DNA from: Bromus sterilis
Lineage: Eukaryota; Streptophyta; Magnoliopsida; Poales; Poaceae
DNA length: 64,000 nucleotides
NCBI GenBank assembly: GCA_950022295.1
Contig: OX465597.1
Location: 183,022,516 to 183,086,515, forward strand
Direction: 5' to 3'
The notes beneath the pieces are model-generated. The model was not told where the DNA came from, ran no database searches, and saw only the letters and a list, made by a program, of their open reading frames with translations. Positions 18,402 through 28,593 of this stretch are shown piece by piece. The translations under genes were made by a program, and so were the position numbers. Numbering within the stretch: the first letter of the stretch is position 1; each line of letters opens with the position of its first letter.

Positions 18402-20438
18402 ATGGGTTCCACTGAAAACACCAAGTTGTGTGACTTCACTGGTCACAACAACCACGAATTTATCTGCACTCCCATTGCCACACCTGCCACTTCAGGTACC
18501 TCTTATGAAATTAAACCTGCTTTGCTAAACCTTGTTATGAGAGATCAATTCTCTGGTGTTGGAGATGCTGCTGCTTTACACTTGAATAATTTTGTTGAAT
18601 TATGTGATATGCAAAAGTATAAAGAAGTAGAAGGTGATGTTGTTAAGCTCAAGCTCTTTCCTTTCTCTTTAAGGGGAGATGCTAAAATCTGGTTTCAATC
18701 TTTGCCTAGGATTAGCATAGATTCTTGGGATAAGTGCAAAGATTCTTTTATAGGGAAGTACTACCCTCCTGCTAAGATTATCCAATTGAGGAGTAATATT
18801 ATGAATTTTAAGCAATTGGATAATGAACATGTTGCCCAAGCTTGGGAACGAATGAAATCTCTTGTTAAGAAATGCCCTACACATGGTTTGACTACTTGGA
18901 TGGTTATCCAGACTTTTTATGCAGGCTTGAACTTTAGCTCGCGGAACCTGTTAGATTCGGCCGCGGGAGGAACCTTTATGTCAACTAAACTTGGTGCTGC
19001 CACGAAGCTTCTCGATGAAATGATGACCAATTATTCCCAATGGCGCACCGAACGCGCTCCAACAGGTAGGAAGGTAAATTCTGTCGAGGAAATTACCTCC
19101 CTCAATGAAAAAGTTGACTTAATTATGTCTCTACTTACCGAGCAACCCTCTATTGATCCTCATGATGTTCCTTTAAATTCTTTGGTTGCCCAAGAACAAG
19201 TAGATGTGAACTTTATTGCTAGAAACAACTTCAACAACAATGCTTATAGGGGAAATTTTGCTAGTAATCCTAGACCGTTTCCATCCAACTATGGGAACAA
19301 CAATACCTACCCTAGCAACAAGAACCCCTCCTCTAAATTAGAAAGCATGCTTAGAGACTTTATCACTACCAAAAAAGCCTTCAACAAAAATGTAGAAGAG
19401 AAATTAGCTAAAATAGATAATCTCTCTTTGAAGGTAGAAAGCTTAGCCCTTGATATTGAGATGCTTAAAATTAGAACCTCTCCCCTTGAGGAGAATAAGG
19501 CCACTCCTATTACTGCTATCCAGTTACAAATCAATGAAAATATTAGGATGATGGCTAAACTTAAAGAAAGATGGGCTAGAGAAAAAGTGGAAGAGGATAG
19601 AATTAAGAGCCTTTCTACACACCACACAGTTGCCACTATCCAAATTGTTGAGGACACCCAAACTATTAGCACCCAATGCACTCCTAGTCCCGTTGGACCT
19701 ATTAATGGTGATGCTAATACCTCAACCGTAGAAAAAGAAACTCCTATGAACATAGAGGATTTCAAACAAGTGAGCCTATATGACACTACTACCACCTTTG
19801 ATAGTAGTGATATTGATTTTGATAGTTGCACCCTCTCAGAAGTTATCAGTTTGCTACACAAAATGTCTAGAGACCCACACACTAGCACACTTAATCTTGC
19901 CTTCACGGAGCATATCACAAATGCTCTCATCAAATCTAGGGAGGAGAAGCTTAGAGTAGAAGCCTCCATACCTAGGAAGCTAGATGATGGTTGGGACCCT
20001 ATGATCAAAATTAAATTAAATAACTTCTCTTGCTATGCTTTATGTGATGTTGGAGCTAGTACCTCCGTTATGCCCAAAAGAATATTTGATATGTTTGAAT
20101 TGAAGCCTTTTGAGCCTTGTTCTTTTGGTGTTCGTCTTGTTGATTCTTCCATAAAGAAACCTTTGGGGAAGATCGACGATGTTCTTATCATTGTCAATGA
20201 CAACTATGTTACCGTTGATTTTATTGTTATGGATATAGAGTGTGAACCTTTGTGTCCAATTATTTTGGGACGTCCTTTTCTTCGCACCGTTGGTGCGGTT
20301 ATTGACATGAAAGAGGGGAATATAAAATTCCAATTCCCATTCAAAAAGGGGATGGAACACTTCCCTGGAAAGAAAATCAAGTTACCTTTTGAGTCCGTTA
20401 CACGGGCTAGTTATTCTCTTTCTCTTGATAAAACTTGA
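18402..20438 (+). CDS. Element 3 gag-protease
   Basis: A single intact frame. ATG 18402 (MGSTENTKLCDF) is preferred over the upstream ATG 18312, because the 30 residues before it are a hydrophobic, T-rich leader translation with no gag resemblance. Residues 45-180 carry a retrotransposon gag core (GDAAALHLNNF, LFPFSLRGDAKIWFQSLP, WERMKSLVKKCP). No CCHC knuckle is seen. The middle is Asn-rich and then charged, and may be coiled coil (LAKIDNLSLKVESLALDI). Near residue 549 an aspartic protease motif, LCDVGASTSVMP (Asp codon 20046-20048), with a later ILGRPFLRT flap-side motif, closes the protein before TGA. The frame ends without RT. It is the only intact retroelement protein frame in the window. 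Confidence 0.88.
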   Translation: MGSTENTKLCDFTGHNNHEFICTPIATPATSGTSYEIKPALLNLVMRDQFSGVGDAAALHLNNFVELCDMQKYKEVEGDVVKLKLFPFSLRGDAKIWFQSLPRISIDSWDKCKDSFIGKYYPPAKIIQLRSNIMNFKQLDNEHVAQAWERMKSLVKKCPTHGLTTWMVIQTFYAGLNFSSRNLLDSAAGGTFMSTKLGAATKLLDEMMTNYSQWRTERAPTGRKVNSVEEITSLNEKVDLIMSLLTEQPSIDPHDVPLNSLVAQEQVDVNFIARNNFNNNAYRGNFASNPRPFPSNYGNNNTYPSNKNPSSKLESMLRDFITTKKAFNKNVEEKLAKIDNLSLKVESLALDIEMLKIRTSPLEENKATPITAIQLQINENIRMMAKLKERWAREKVEEDRIKSLSTHHTVATIQIVEDTQTISTQCTPSPVGPINGDANTSTVEKETPMNIEDFKQVSLYDTTTTFDSSDIDFDSCTLSEVISLLHKMSRDPHTSTLNLAFTEHITNALIKSREEKLRVEASIPRKLDDGWDPMIKIKLNNFSCYALCDVGASTSVMPKRIFDMFELKPFEPCSFGVRLVDSSIKKPLGKIDDVLIIVNDNYVTVDFIVMDIECEPLCPIILGRPFLRTVGAVIDMKEGNIKFQFPFKKGMEHFPGKKIKLPFESVTRASYSLSLDKT

Positions 20439-23273
20439 TTCTTCTTTTGCATCATGCCTAGCTAATGGCTTTAAAGAAGCGCTTTCGGGAGGCAGCCCGC
20501 AACGAATTTAGGTGTTTCCTTTTTGCTTTTTTTGTGTCTTGATGATTGTTACTTCTGTAGCAACATCATTGTATCTTTATTTTTCAGCTTTGTGCCAAGT
20601 TATAGCCTCTTACGGCAAGGGAAGTAAAAGTTGTGACATGCTGTCCGGAAAACCGATTCTGTCCTCGTGACCAGAAAAATTCCAGAAAAATCCCAATTCA
20701 TCTTTTTGAGCTGAACTTTTTACACAGTATGCTCTATACAATTACGAAATTTCCTTATGTTCTGAGTTTTTTGATTTGAGTTGCAGAAGTGCCCCTAAAA
20801 AATTCTTTACTATCTTCTGTTCTGTTTTTCACAGATTCTGCCAGGTTTTGTCTCTCCTAACTTTTGCAAACCTTAAGCTTGCTTTTTCTTTGCAAAAACT
20901 TTTTGGCACTGTTGAGAAACAGTAGCTCTTCAAGAATATCTTTATATCCAGTGGGAAAAGTTATTTATTAAGGGTACTAACCTCTCTAATCAACTTATGA
21001 TGAGTTATGTATGAAGGGAGTTTTCAAGTGTGTGATGGAAGATGATGAAAGAAGATCCAGGAGTGTCAAGCGCTCAAGCTTGGGGATGCCCCCATGCATC
21101 CCCAATAAATATTCAAGGAGACTCAAGCGTCTAAGCTTGGGGATGCCCCCGTGCATCCCCTTATCCATCAACAATCATTAGTTCGTCCTTCGTCTCACTA
21201 TATTTTTATCACTTCATGCGTTATGTGCTATGCTTGGAGCGTCTCGCTCTTAGGTTTTGTCTTTAGTTTTCTTTAGCTTTGCTTGCTGTTCATAACAAGT
21301 TAGATCCCGTCTTACTTTGTGTGGGAGAGAAACACGCTCCACTTTCAAAATTTAGAACACATCATAGGATTTTTCCTGCTTATCTTTTTGCTGTTGTGTG
21401 TTCTTTATCTTTTCGTAGCTACTGCCATGTTTAGTTTTAGTCTTAGTTTGTCTTTAGCAAGAGCCTTGGCTTTTTTTTAGTTTGTTTCTGGAACTCTTTT
21501 TAGTTTTCATGTTTATCTTGTTAAAGAGAGTTGGTTGTTGCACTGAGTTGTGTCTTGTCTTGAAAGTAGGTAATTGAGGTTGCTATTGAATTTTAGTAGT
21601 AACTTGCAATAGTTTTGAGGTATTGTTGTGAGTAATGTTTGAACCTTTTGTGTCAAGAGCTCTTGCCTATTAGTGATAGGTGTTGTATTTTGGGCAATCC
21701 ATGTGTATTTTCAAAACCTACAAAACTAGTTGAGAACTCTAGCTACTAGATGGATCACTACTCTTCTGAGGGGTCGAATATCAGAGAACACTCACGTACC
21801 ATGAGTCGAGGATGCACAAGGATAACCAAACCCCCATACACTCCTCCTCGGGGTACTTGTCTCTTTGTGAACCTCCTTATTAGATTGAGAGTTACCGATA
21901 ATAAGTGCATGAGTTCTTCGGACTAATGTAAGTATTGAAAGTTGACACTTCCACCTCCTCATATTTGCTAGCCTCTCCTGTGCCGTGCATTGCCTTCTTC
22001 TCACTCCGAGAGTTGGTGTCCACCTTCGCCGGTACATCCAAACCCTTGGCATGATACGCTTTGTCATCATAAGCCTCCTTATATCTTCCCTCAGAACAGC
22101 CACCATACCTACCTATCTAGGCATTTCCATAGCCTTTCCGAGTTATATTGCCATGCAACTTCCACCTCTTCATGACTTGATCTTCATGTCATACATGTTC
22201 CTGCTACACTGGCAGCGGCATACATTGCATACATCATGATAGTTACATCTTCTTTATGTTTTGAGTACATTGTAAAGTGTGAAAGATCTCCTTTACCTTC
22301 TTGTAAAATAGAGTGTTTCCCTTAAGTGAGGAAAAGATCCCAAAGTGGACACAGTAAAAGATCCCAAAGAGGACAAATGAGAGTTAAATAGAAAGAGCCA
22401 TTGAGGCCACAAAAAAATACAAAAAATAGAAAAAAAGAAAAATAAATAAAAAGAGAGAAAGGGGCAACACTACTATCCTTTTGAGAGATCCACACTAGTA
22501 CTCCCTTTATATCCTTGTACTCCATAGAGATGATCATTATGCATACAGATATGTGGGGACCTTCACACTATAGAACTTGGCTTGCATATTCCAAGGACGA
22601 GCCTCCTCAAACGAGCTCTAGGTCTTCATGAGCGAGCAAGTTAGATGCACCCCCGCTAGTTCCTTTGGAGAGCTTCTTAGCTCTTATGTGCATCCGTTGC
22701 ATGGCAATCCCTACTCCTCACATCATATCTATCATTTGGCATCTCTTGCCTATGATTGTCCTCATTGATGTGAGCCTTTCTCATCCTTTTTGTCTTCCTC
22801 CTCCACCATACTTCTCTCTTTGCAATCTTAAGTGTCAACTCCCGTGCTTACGCTCATCCATTGCATGAGTGCTCAAAATATCGAAAAGGAGTGGATCAAA
22901 TTGACTTGTACCTGGCTAGTGTCTGGGGACGAGTCAAGATAAGACTCCAAAGAAGGCCAAGTGTGAAACTTTAGTAGATTGAGTTCTCAACAAAAAAATT
23001 ACTTTTTCTCGTATTCCCTATACCCCTTCTTGCACGCAAACACCAATTGGAGACATTCGAGTCACAGACAGCGAGAGCTCTTGCACCTATTGTTCTTTTG
23101 TTACTTGTTTCAATGCTAATATAGACTCTTGCATGTTATGACTTGAATTGAATCTCTAACCTTGATTGCTTTGGTTTTCAAAGTTCTTTTCTGGTTGCAA
23201 GCATGTCACCACAAAAACTACGTTGTTATCATTTACCTACTCGAGGACGAGCAGGAATTAAGCTTGGGTATGT
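20439..23273 (+). other. Element 3 long non-coding interior (pol absent)
   Basis: This 2.8-kb stretch lies between the gag-protease stop and the 3' LTR. I find no RT, RNase H or integrase motif on either strand. It holds a direct repeat with hairpins (21067-21160), a 104-codon frame on the minus strand (21792-22106) and several short purine or pyrimidine tracts. The last bases, GAATTAAGCTTGGGTATGT, occupy the polypurine tract position. Confidence 0.7.
21067..21160 (+). repeat. Two direct repeats with GGGGATGC/GCATCCCC hairpins
   Basis: CAAGC, then AAGCTTGGGGATGCCCCC, then TGCATCCCC occurs twice, about 55 bp apart. Each copy has inverted arms (GGGGATGC 21082-21089 with GCATCCCC 21096-21103; 21139-21146 with 21153-21160). 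The repeated AAGCTTGGGGATGC word resembles the polypurine-tract region of this kind of element, so these may be extra plus-strand priming or structural sites. Confidence 0.7.
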
Positions 23274-24902
23274 TGATACGTCCAAAACGTATCTATAATT
23301 TCTACTTGCTCCATGCATGTTTTGTGTGATATTGCTATGATCTAGATACACTTTCATACACTTTCATACACTTTTGATCATATTTGGACTAACCTATTAA
23401 CTCAGTGCACCCCAGTGCCAGTTCCTGTTTTCTGCTGTTTTTCTATTTCAGTTTTCCCCCTTATAAAAAGTCCCAGAAAAAATCCGGGAAAAATACAGGA
23501 AAAATCAGCGTACAGGAAGCTTTGAGAAGAGCCCGGGAGGGGCCAGAGGGGAGCCAGGGGGGCCCAGACGGCCACCCGGCGCGGCTCTACCCCTGGCCGT
23601 GCCAGGGGGGCGCCTGGGGCCCTTGGTCCACCTCTGGCTGCCCCCCTTCGCCTATTTATTCTCTGTCACGGGAAAACTCCAGAGGAGGAACCCTATTCCG
23701 CAAACTCGCCTCTGTTCCGCCGCCGCCGCGCTTCCGAGATCGGGCGCACCAGAAGACCTCTTCCCGGCACCCTGCCGGAGGGAGGATTGACCTTCGGGAG
23801 TCTCCTCTCCACCATGGATGCTCCCTGGATGTCTTGTGAGTAGTTTTCCTTGGACCATGGGTCCGTGATCAGTAGCTATGTGATGTTCTCCTCCCCTCTT
23901 TGATCTTCATTGTTTAGACCTCGTGAGCTGCCCTACATGATCGAGGCACCTTTGTAATATTTCTGCTGTTGCTATGCTGAGTTTGGAGGGATCTAATGGA
24001 TTATGAGATTATGTTCAGATTGTGATAGAGTAATATATTTGGTTTTTATCTCTTATATTTTTGTTCCTAAGTAATTCTTGCATGTTCTCCGTTGCTGTTT
24101 ATTGCTTTGGCCAAGTAGTAGGTAGTGACTCCAAGAGGGAACGTTGTGCTAGATTGTGGGTTCATGCCCCCCGATGACACGCTTGAGTGACAGAAACCTG
24201 AGTCTAGGGGATGTGCTGTTGCCACAAGGGGGAAAACAACGGTGCTTGTAACCGCGGTTACAAGGATTGTTTACTTTACACAAAGTTCTTTTTAATGCGG
24301 TTGTCTGTTGCTTTGGGTTTACACTTTGGGTGGGGCTCGCAACTTAATACCAGCGAGATGTTCTGGATAGATATCTCAAGGTGGATGATTAGTAGTAGAT
24401 GCAGATGGATTTTGGTCTACTTATTTTGGCGTATTGCCCGTGCTTTTGAGCCTCTTCCTTTCTTTTGTAGCATAGTTAGCATTGCGGTGCGTTCATAATC
24501 CTGTCAATTGCCCTTCTGTAATTTGTTTACCTCGCATAGCAGTTTTATCGTCTTTTGGGAGAGAGACATCACTAGTGAACATCACGTATCCCGGTCCATA
24601 TCCTCATTACTGTTTCCAAGCTATATTTACTTTACTGCTTTTACTTTCTATCATTATCCCTTGCGTTTTATCCTTTGTGAACAACAAGACCGGAGAGATT
24701 GACAACCTCTCTGAACTTCGTTGGGAACAAAGTTATCTGTGTCTGTGTGCAGGTCCGCGTCAGTTGCGCCGCTGACACCTATTTATCATCTCTGGATTCC
24801 TACTGGAGACAAACCTTGGTATCTTCACCGAGGGAAAACTGCTGCTGCACTACATCTCAAACCTTCCACTTGGGGTAACCAACGAAGGGCGAGAAGCCAT
24901 CA
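23274..24902 (+). repeat. Element 3 3' LTR (1,629 bp)
   Basis: Begins TGATACGTCC and ends GAAGCCATCA, followed by TSD AGCAC (24903-24907). Overall very similar to the 5' LTR. Confidence 0.93.
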
Positions 24903-24907
24903 AGCAC

Positions 24908-24925
24908 CTCGGTCAGCTCGCGCGG
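24908..24925 (+). repeat. Element 1 3' LTR, piece 3 of 4 (18 bp)
   Basis: CTCGGTCAGCTCGCGCGG is all that separates the element 3 insertion from the solo LTR insertion. Its last five bases CGCGG are the TSD of the solo LTR. It keeps the GC-rich reading frame of 16447-16635 in register with 29335-29883. Confidence 0.7.
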
Positions 24926-25276
24926 TGTAAGGCCCCCGATGCGTTGCTAACTCGAGTTAGTCGCTTTCGCGTCCCGCTCAAGTTAGTAGCTCATAAAAGT
25001 CCACCGACTCACGACACTCACACTCGTGTCACTGCCGGATTCTCGACAACAGATATAAGAACAATGAACTGTGTACTAAGACATAAATATATAGAGTCCA
25101 GGGCATACATCGCCACTGGTATTATTACATCATCTCAGAGGTCCCTAGGACCCAACAGTACATCATGCAACAAGCGAAAGACAATCACGACCGAGTACGG
25201 TCAAAATCCAAACGGCCCTAGAGAGGGCTACACATAAATAGTCCACCCACGGATCATCGGAACCCAACTATAGGAT

Positions 25277-26654
25277 CTACTGAACGAAGTCATCCTCCTC
25301 GTCGTCCTCCGGGGGCACCTCCACGAAGTAACGTCCGGTGCTAGGGTCAAGGTAGTAGTCAACTACAGCGGCCGATCAGGCAAAACAGTAAAAGCACAAA
25401 GGAAAACAGGGGTGAGATTATACCATTATAGGATAGCTAACTTCCTATGGTAAGACAAGGTAAAAGTAAAGGTTGCAGCCGCACTAGCATATATGGTGGC
25501 TATCGTTCTATTGGAATAGAGGTAAGATCCAAGAATACACGTGACATCATGTCATAAGTCCTGCTATCCACCTACTTACGTCAAACATAACACAACCTGG
25601 ATCTTCTCTCGGCCCCCCTGGACGAAGAAAAGCAACCAAGGCACTCACACGGTGGGCAAGTTTTAATTATGATTCATATTGATGTTATTCTATGAACAAG
25701 ACGTAGGCTCTGAGTCGTCCATAACCGTGGACACGACTTTTCGAAAAGATTTAACCCTAAAGGGGTGTACCAACTTCCCATCATAGGCTTCGCATGTACG
25801 CCCGGTTTCCACTTGACTAGGTAAGCGCCTGAAACTCCGGAACGTCAGAGTCCCTCTAACCAACAACGCACAATTCCAGGTGGCCCCCGGTGAGTCGACA
25901 CCCAACTCAAAAGCCGACCGCGCTCTCGAATCGGCCTCTACCGTCTGGACGAGGCCGGGTTAGTTGCCTAAACAGATGTGGACAACCCCCTAGCTTCCAG
26001 GTTTGGGCCAACAAGAGAAACCATGTCTCCGCTGGCCCGGGTTGTTTCGAAAACTGCTGGGGTACGAACCAAGCACACACACATTTGCAAATAGTAAATC
26101 AGCTTGGTCCACCACTAGAACTGTTTGAAGCTAGGTAGGTAAGACAAGGGGACCCCATAGAATCCCACACACGATAAGGCACGCTCAAACAAAGAAACAA
26201 TACCCGGAACTCGGATCCTAGGTGACTCAAATGGAACAAAGCACCAGGCGGGAACAGCCCAGCCTCCCATCATTCGTCAAATATAAATTAACATCATAAT
26301 AATAATAAATATCAACCAACTTCTTTAATAACATGATATCCCAACCATAGCATAGGGTAAGCAGCAAGTTTTCCTACTCATACTAATCAATGGCTGAGCA
26401 GCGGTAACTTAGCAATACAAAATTTTGCTAGGATGTGGGGGTCATGGCTGTTTGGTTTTTGAATGTGCCATAAGCAAAGTGGATGGGATCAAACAAACGT
26501 TCTATACTACAGCTAGGCAAGTAGGCAGAGAGTTATAAAGTTATGGTATGAATCTTCCCCTTGCCTAGGTAATCGGTCGACGGAGCAGACGTAGCAGGGT
26601 CCTCGGGCTCGGTGTCAGAAACCTCCATGTAAGTCTCCTCGGCAGTCTCAGGTG
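25277..26654 (-). other. Putative LTR-borne exons X (26565-26654) and Y (25277-25362), solo LTR copy
   Basis: On the minus strand, X is 90 bp after CATTAG| and ends CCTAG|GCAAGG; Y is 86 bp after GGCCGCTGTAG| and ends in TAG. Joined in phase 1 they encode an acidic peptide with ETYMEVSDTEPEDPATSA and YYLDPSTGRYFVEVPPED words. Lengths, phase and stop match element 2 despite many substitutions, most of them synonymous or conservative. Confidence 0.45.
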
Positions 26655-27667
26655 CTAATGTAAGGTACCGGCAAGGAAAAGGCACACAAGTAAGCAATGG
26701 GTGAAATGCACAGGCAAAGATGGTATGATCAAGTTTAATCGACATGATGTGACCCTATCTAGTCAGATTTAAATGAAGGTGGTGACGACACGTCAACAAC
26801 TTCATATGCAATTTATTTACGTTAAATGGATTTGGTCTTAGCCTTAATTTGCGGTGTAAGTAGCATGGCAACATGGCATGGCATGAAACAATAATAACAA
26901 TAATATTATAAACATCGTGAAGTAATTATCGATTCCGGAGACGGAGAAAGTGTCGGTGAAATTGACACCAAGGGAGGTTCAGAAAAAGAAAAGGATCCGG
27001 CCACTTTGCATTTGACATGGAGTTGCTCTGTGGTTTCAAAGAGTTGAAGATGACATGGAGCAAAGCTTGAATGATCAGATGAACAAGATTCATGATGCAC
27101 TGAAGTTGAAAGGAATGCAAAGAAAGGGAGGCAAGCTTCTGAAATGGCTTAGTGATCACACCATGTCCATTGAGTTGCACAAAACATCAAATGGACATCC
27201 CCATTTTAATAATTGCAATTTTCTACCCCAAAAACATATATGACATATCACACATTGAATTTGCAAAACACTTTGCAAATACCAAAGAAGGGAGGGGCTT
27301 CTTTTCAAAATTACCACTACTCCCAAAATTAGAGGGGGCAAACTGCAAAATGAACATCACCACTGTGATTAGTGGGAATTTCTACCCCAAAAACATATAT
27401 TGGACGATATGTTTGAGGTGAAAAAGCACATACATCTAGAAACATATTTGAATTTGAATTCAACTCAAATTTGGAAAAAGGAAAAATCTGACAGGAAAAA
27501 AAAAGAAGAGGGCTCGGCCTCTAGCAACTTTGGACTGAATCCAGCCATACTGGCCCAACCTGGGCCGAACTGGACAAGCCAGCAGCCCACCGCGTTCTGT
27601 GCTACTGGCAGGTGGATCCCACGTGTCAGCCAGCCAACCCAAAAAAATTGGGCTAATCTACATGCCC

Positions 27668-27682
27668 GGGGGGGGGGGGGGG
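27668..27682 (+). repeat. G15 homopolymer beside the tRNA-like module
   Basis: Fifteen consecutive G on the plus strand (C on the LTR sense strand). It replaces the 3' half of the T stem of the adjacent tRNA-like sequence. Confidence 0.9.
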
Positions 27683-27741
27683 TTCGAACCTGAGACCACC
27701 CGATCAACACATAGAGCACCAACCAGCTGAGCTATGAGAGG
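27681..27741 (-). other. tRNA-like module (A box + B box) in the solo LTR
   Basis: On the minus strand TAGCTCAGCTGG (27734-27723) matches a Pol III A box and GGTTCGAACC (27690-27681) a B box. The span from A-box start to B-box end is 54 nt, as in a real tRNA. The acceptor stem cannot be closed, and the T stem is destroyed by the G15 run, so it is a tRNA-derived relic or promoter-like module. Element 2 LTRs carry a T-arm at a corresponding place. Confidence 0.6.
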
Positions 27742-27892
27742 GAGTACGACAGGACATCGTTCAATAACAAGGTGAAGTGTAGCGCCCTGGATACTGAAGA
27801 AAAAGAACGCACCCTGCAATGAACATTGCAACAGGCGGTGGCGCCGAACTACGGCGACGATTCCGACGGCCGTGCCGCACCAGAGGCTCCAC

Positions 27893-27910
27893 GGGGGGGG
27901 GGGGGGGGGG
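27893..27910 (+). repeat. G18 homopolymer in the solo LTR
   Basis: Eighteen consecutive G on the plus strand. Such runs can form G-quadruplexes and are prone to length error. Confidence 0.9.
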
Positions 27911-28585
27911 CGCTGCGCAAACACTGGACTACCAGGAGTCCATTTTTTCCCACAGCCGCAGCTGGGCCTCGACGACGACTAGTTTCTGGCCGGAATTCCA
28001 CGGTGGGAAGCTGAGCTTGGGGATTCAGACCCACATCACGACGACCCTGGCATGCGCAAAGGCAACGCCTTGGTTGCCACACGCGCGTCTTGAGCGCTCC
28101 AGGAGCACGGGAGAGCACGTTCTAACCGCTACACAGTTACATCGACCACGAAACCATGCTGACAACTTCTACAGCAGGGGAAATCGCACAAAAAGGACGC
28201 GCGACGACGAGCGGCTTCCGGTCTACGCGCTACGGGCACGGGGCAGGTCGCCGCTCACCTTGGGGTGCTTGCAGACGACCTCGCGCACGTCGGGGAAGGA
28301 GAGGACGAGCGGTCGGCGACGGGGAAGAAGAAGCTCGCGGAGGACCGTCGACGACGCGGAGGCGACTCACGAGGTCCTGCTCGACCTACACAACAGGGAA
28401 GGGCAGGTGAGGTGCAGGAGATGACGAGGACGAACGCGCGGACAACGAGGAGGTACGGCGGTGAGGAATTGCGGCCCTCACCGGCGGGAACAGGGGAGCT
28501 CCATGGCGTTGAACCAGGCGGCGGCGGGGATAATTGGAGGGGGGAACAACGCGCTAGGGTTCCAGGGGTCTCGGGCGAGCTCCTG

Positions 28586-28593
28586 CTTATAAA
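28586..28593 (-). promoter_or_regulatory. Putative TATA box of the solo LTR
   Basis: TTTATAAG on the minus strand, followed by GAACCCTAGCGCG as in the element 2 LTRs. This is the promoter position for rightward-to-leftward transcription through exons X and Y. Confidence 0.5.

Larger units (their letters stand above)
16636..24902 (+). mobile_element. Element 3: Athila-like gypsy element with gag-protease only (non-autonomous)
   Basis: An 8.27-kb element flanked by a perfect TSD, AGCAC. Its LTRs are 16636-18245 and 23274-24902, beginning TGATACGTCC and ending AGAAGCCATCA. The TGATACGTC...ACGTATCTATAA start resembles Triticeae Sabrina/WHAM-type LTRs (from memory). The 5.0-kb interior has one open gag-protease gene and then 2.8 kb without any RT, RNase H or integrase frame. 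The intact gag but missing pol fits a TR-GAG-type element that depends on enzymes from another element. Confidence 0.92.

Noticed and set aside
22322..22537. Minus-strand 71-codon hydrophobic frame resembling a small membrane or env-like protein
   Set aside because: It comes from an A-rich low-complexity stretch (AAAATACAAAAAATAGAAAA on the plus strand), which gives Phe/Leu-rich translation. No signal or env motif.
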